Shown here one piece after another: positions 61,877 through 64,000 of a DNA stretch of 64,000 nucleotides. Under the pieces are notes generated by a model that had not been told where the DNA came from, made no database searches, and saw only the letters and a list, made by a program, of their open reading frames with translations. Location of the stretch: positions 157,875-221,874 of the forward strand of contig JBDVOJ010000095.1 in the NCBI GenBank assembly GCA_039969155.1, written 5' to 3'. Position numbers and translations under genes: made by a program. Numbering within the stretch: the stretch's first letter is position 1; each line of letters begins with the position of its first letter. The DNA is from GCA-002733465 sp039969155. GTDB lineage: Bacteria; Pseudomonadota; Gammaproteobacteria; Enterobacterales; Kangiellaceae.

Positions 61877-63139
61877 ATGAGTCACTCAAAATACAGGTTT
61901 AAGTGGTTAATTGGGTTGTCATCTCTATTTATGACCCTATCAAGTAATGTCATAGCTGCAGTTCCTGACGAAGTGCAAGCGGTGTTTGTTAACAATACTT
62001 GCTTAAACTGTCATTCAGGAAACAATCCTAGTGGCGCATTGGCGTTAGATGATGCAACTATATCCGAAACTTCTTTAGTAGATGTAGTTGCAAGGTGTAG
62101 CAACAATAATTCTAAACTTGTAGACCCAGGCGACCCAGAAAACTCTGTTCTCTATATAAAGCTCAGTAACCAAAACCCAAACTGTGGCGGAGTAATGCCA
62201 CCCAACGGTCAACTTATCAGCGCGGCTGATTTAAACGTTATTTATGATTGGATAGTTTCAATTGGACCGGCAGCTCAATTTGGTTTGTTCGTGATGGCCG
62301 AAACGGAAGTGACGGTGCAGGAGACCGACGACACAGTAACTCTGGTGGTTAGCCGTGCTCTAGGAACGGAAGGGGCTGTGACGGTAGACTTTAGTGTGGC
62401 CACCGTTGGTTTCGATACTGCAACTTCTCCGGATGATTTTATTGCCCAAACTGGGACTCTAACATTTGCTGAGGGGGAGACCAGTAAAGAGATATTGGTT
62501 GATCTAGTTGATGATGACGTATTTGAAGGCAGTGAAGAGTTTTCGGTGACCTTAAGCAATCCGATGAATGGTGCTGTTCTAGGTGGTGCTACTCAAACCA
62601 AAATCACTATCATAGACAACGAGTTTGATAATCAACCAGGTACATTTCTGTTTAGCCGAGTTTCCTATTCTGTAAATGAATCAGATGCTACTTTTGATGT
62701 CACCGTATTAAGGACTTTTGGTGCTGGAGGTCAGGTCACTATCGATTTGACGAGCGTAGACGGAAGTGCGACTGCTGGAAGTGACTTTCAAGCGATTAAT
62801 CAAACAATTGTTTTTGATGAAGGCGTTAAAAATCAAACGGTTACAATAACGTTAGTTGATGATGCTGTTGAGGAAAGCGATGAATCTTTCAGCTTAACAC
62901 TGTCTAATCCAGGAAACGGAGCTGAATTGGGTGCTCCAAGCAATGTGGCAGTCAATTTAGCTGATGATGATGCTCCAACAGGAGGCGATCCAGACCCTGA
63001 CCCAGACCCTGATCCCGATCCCGATCCCGATCCTAACCCGGTTCCAGAAGAGGAGGTGGAGTTTGAAGCAGCAGGTTCCATGGGAATTTTGTTTACCACA
63101 CTGCTATTATTGTTATCCCTTGGTCGAAAGAGAAACTAA
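61877..63139 (+). CDS. surface protein: cytochrome-c-like domain, two Calx-beta domains, acidic linker and CTERM-type tail
   Basis: This is a 420-residue exported protein. A signal peptide covers about residues 1-28. A single haem motif CLNCH (Cys42, Cys45, His46) and a later MPPNG give a planctomycete-type cytochrome-c-like domain (about 30-135). Calx-beta domains occupy about 140-248 and 255-365, each ending in F-S-V/L-T-L-S-N-P. A repetitive Asp-Pro linker (about 372-395) leads to GSMGILFTTLLLLLSLGRKRN, a glycine, hydrophobic span and basic end resembling a GlyGly-CTERM sorting signal. Covalent haem at the cell surface linked to calcium-binding domains is unusual. A terminator follows. Confidence 0.8.
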   Translation: MSHSKYRFKWLIGLSSLFMTLSSNVIAAVPDEVQAVFVNNTCLNCHSGNNPSGALALDDATISETSLVDVVARCSNNNSKLVDPGDPENSVLYIKLSNQNPNCGGVMPPNGQLISAADLNVIYDWIVSIGPAAQFGLFVMAETEVTVQETDDTVTLVVSRALGTEGAVTVDFSVATVGFDTATSPDDFIAQTGTLTFAEGETSKEILVDLVDDDVFEGSEEFSVTLSNPMNGAVLGGATQTKITIIDNEFDNQPGTFLFSRVSYSVNESDATFDVTVLRTFGAGGQVTIDLTSVDGSATAGSDFQAINQTIVFDEGVKNQTVTITLVDDAVEESDESFSLTLSNPGNGAELGAPSNVAVNLADDDAPTGGDPDPDPDPDPDPDPDPNPVPEEEVEFEAAGSMGILFTTLLLLLSLGRKRN

Positions 63140-63165
63140 ATGACACCCGCTTTCGGAGTTTTATT

Positions 63166-63189
63166 AAAAGGCGCATACGCGCCTTTTTT
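63166..63189 (+). terminator. rho-independent terminator
   Basis: AAAAGGCGC pairs with GCGCCTTTT around ATAC, followed by further T residues. Confidence 0.9.
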
Positions 63190-63251
63190 GGTTGTAATGC
63201 TAAATTCGACCTATACTCAAGCTATGCTTAAATAAAACAGCGAATTCAAAA

Positions 63252-63587
63252 ATGCCATTAAGATTTCCAGATGATCCCCTTTATGTATTGCTTCGAGATG
63301 AAAAAGTTAAAGAGTTTAATCAACAAAGAGAATCCCAATTAGACATTGATTTTCATGATTGTGATTTTAGAGGCCTTGATCTAAGAGGACTCAACGCTAA
63401 AGGTGTAAATTTTAGCGGTTGTTATTTTCGCGCTGCAGATCTAAGAGGGATTGATTTCTCCGAGTCCAATATGGATGGTGTTAGTCTTGCTGCAGCTCAA
63501 GTGTCAGGCTGCTATTTCCCAAAAAACATCGCTGCAACTGAAATCTGGGTATCGGTTGATAAAGGAATTCGAATGCGAGCTCATTAA
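63252..63587 (+). CDS. pentapeptide-repeat protein
   Basis: This is a 111-residue soluble protein. About eight consecutive A/C/S-D/N-F/L-x-x units (CDFRG LDLRG LNAKG VNFSG CYFRA ADLRG IDFSE SNMDG in sequence) form a short right-handed quadrilateral helix, with about 30 residues before it. Long relatives mimic DNA and bind gyrase, but eight units are too few to judge. The function is unknown. Confidence 0.85.
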   Translation: MPLRFPDDPLYVLLRDEKVKEFNQQRESQLDIDFHDCDFRGLDLRGLNAKGVNFSGCYFRAADLRGIDFSESNMDGVSLAAAQVSGCYFPKNIAATEIWVSVDKGIRMRAH

Positions 63588-63727
63588 CGTCGCAGGCTAA
63601 TTAATAAACAACTCTTAGATCTCTTAAAATAGCTCATCCATTACAAGATTTTTTATGCATATTCGTTTATGATGCGCTAGCTATGCATAAAAACTAATAA
63701 GACAAATTATTTCTAAGGGGCTTTAAA

Positions 63728-64000
63728 TTGGACGCTATAAACGAATTTTTGATCTGGATAGATGGTTTTTTAGGATCAGCCTGGTATTTTCCTTACCTTC
63801 TACTGGGTACCGGTGTACTTTTTTCAATTTATCTAGGTTTTCCTCAAATCCGCTACTTCGCGCACGCTACCCGTATTCTTAGAGGGAAATATTCCAAAAA
63901 AGATGCTCCTGGTGATACTTCTCATTTTCAAGCGCTAACTACGGCTCTTTCTGGGACTGTCGGTACGGGTAATATAGGTGGCGTTGCCTTGGCAATCTTT
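63728..64000 (+). CDS. alanine or glycine:cation symporter family protein, N-terminal part only
   Basis: The gene runs off the right edge; 91 codons are visible from TTG 63728, with AAGGGG about 8 nt upstream. GSAWYFPYLLLGTGVLFSIYLGFPQIRYF and LTTALSGTVGTGNIGGVALAIF are the conserved opening of the sodium-dependent amino-acid carrier (AGCS) family. It is likely to import alanine or glycine with sodium. With ald earlier in the window it suggests alanine use, though they are far apart. Confidence 0.9.
   Translation, partial: MDAINEFLIWIDGFLGSAWYFPYLLLGTGVLFSIYLGFPQIRYFAHATRILRGKYSKKDAPGDTSHFQALTTALSGTVGTGNIGGVALAIF

Noticed and set aside
62833..63099. A serine/glycine-repeat open frame on the minus strand
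   Set aside because: It is the antisense reading of the Asp-Pro repeat linker and Calx-beta region; the repeat itself creates the open frame.

Overview
The window is about 64 kb of chromosome from a low-to-moderate GC gammaproteobacterium. Gene content and order support this: trxB, ald/lrp, ftsK, lolA, rarA, crcB and serS; yccA next to tusDCB and tusE; dapA followed by bamC; and metJ controlling metB and metX. An aerobic, probably marine, proteolytic heterotroph would fit the many secreted peptidases and the exported cytochrome and Calx-beta protein. A relative of Kangiellaceae or of Alteromonadales-like bacteria is my guess, not something the sequence proves. Many genes start with TTG or GTG.

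Layout. Bases 1-2570 are accessory-looking. They hold the start of an SH3 plus DNase I-like nuclease gene running off the left edge, a duplicated tRNA-Arg 3' end with its terminator, a yheU and DUF1456 gene pair, and a 468-bp repeat with 26-bp perfect inverted ends and no coding capacity. Bases 2570-14430 carry single housekeeping or metabolic genes: DUF445, a FemAB/GNAT-like acyltransferase, nth, ltaE, a DUF952 and M14 carboxypeptidase pair, a CBM9-like/DUF5916 outer-membrane protein, diaminopropionate ammonia-lyase, gloC, DUF1415 and htpX. Bases 14520-18200 are a two-gene signalling operon: a Tat-exported solute-binding protein translationally coupled to a hybrid histidine kinase. Bases 18330-24700 hold slyX with glutathione peroxidase, an M28 peptidase with an enoyl-CoA hydratase, a DASS transporter, a PilZ protein and trxB.

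Bases 24800-33830 are the conserved ald/lrp-ftsK-lolA-rarA-crcB-serS block. Bases 33900-37000 hold an MlaC-like protein, the tRNA 2-thiouridine relay genes tusDCB and tusE, and yccA. A tRNA-Ser(TGA) follows. Bases 37800-44480 form a methionine regulon: metX-metB diverge from metJ, with metH downstream, and tandem MetJ boxes sit in both control regions. MetJ itself is about 25 residues short at its C terminus.

Bases 44500-50640 hold a CPXCG protein, an orphan lipoprotein, a secreted subtilase, an M61 peptidase and xthA. Bases 50790-55360 are the MoxR-DUF58-transglutaminase operon followed by miaE. Bases 55580-58380 are dapA-bamC and a metallo-beta-lactamase-fold protein. Bases 58460-60950 hold two divergent exported chalcone-isomerase-like genes, one fused to a TonB C-terminal domain. 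A 2-Cys peroxiredoxin, a cell-surface cytochrome plus Calx-beta protein, a pentapeptide-repeat protein and the start of an alanine/sodium symporter finish the window.

The items most worth follow-up are the binding protein and kinase operon, the chalcone-isomerase/TonB fusion with its divergent paralogue, the short MetJ with its operator arrays, the cytochrome and Calx-beta surface protein, and the two repeat structures near the left edge. No CRISPR array, prophage or recognisable transposase is present.
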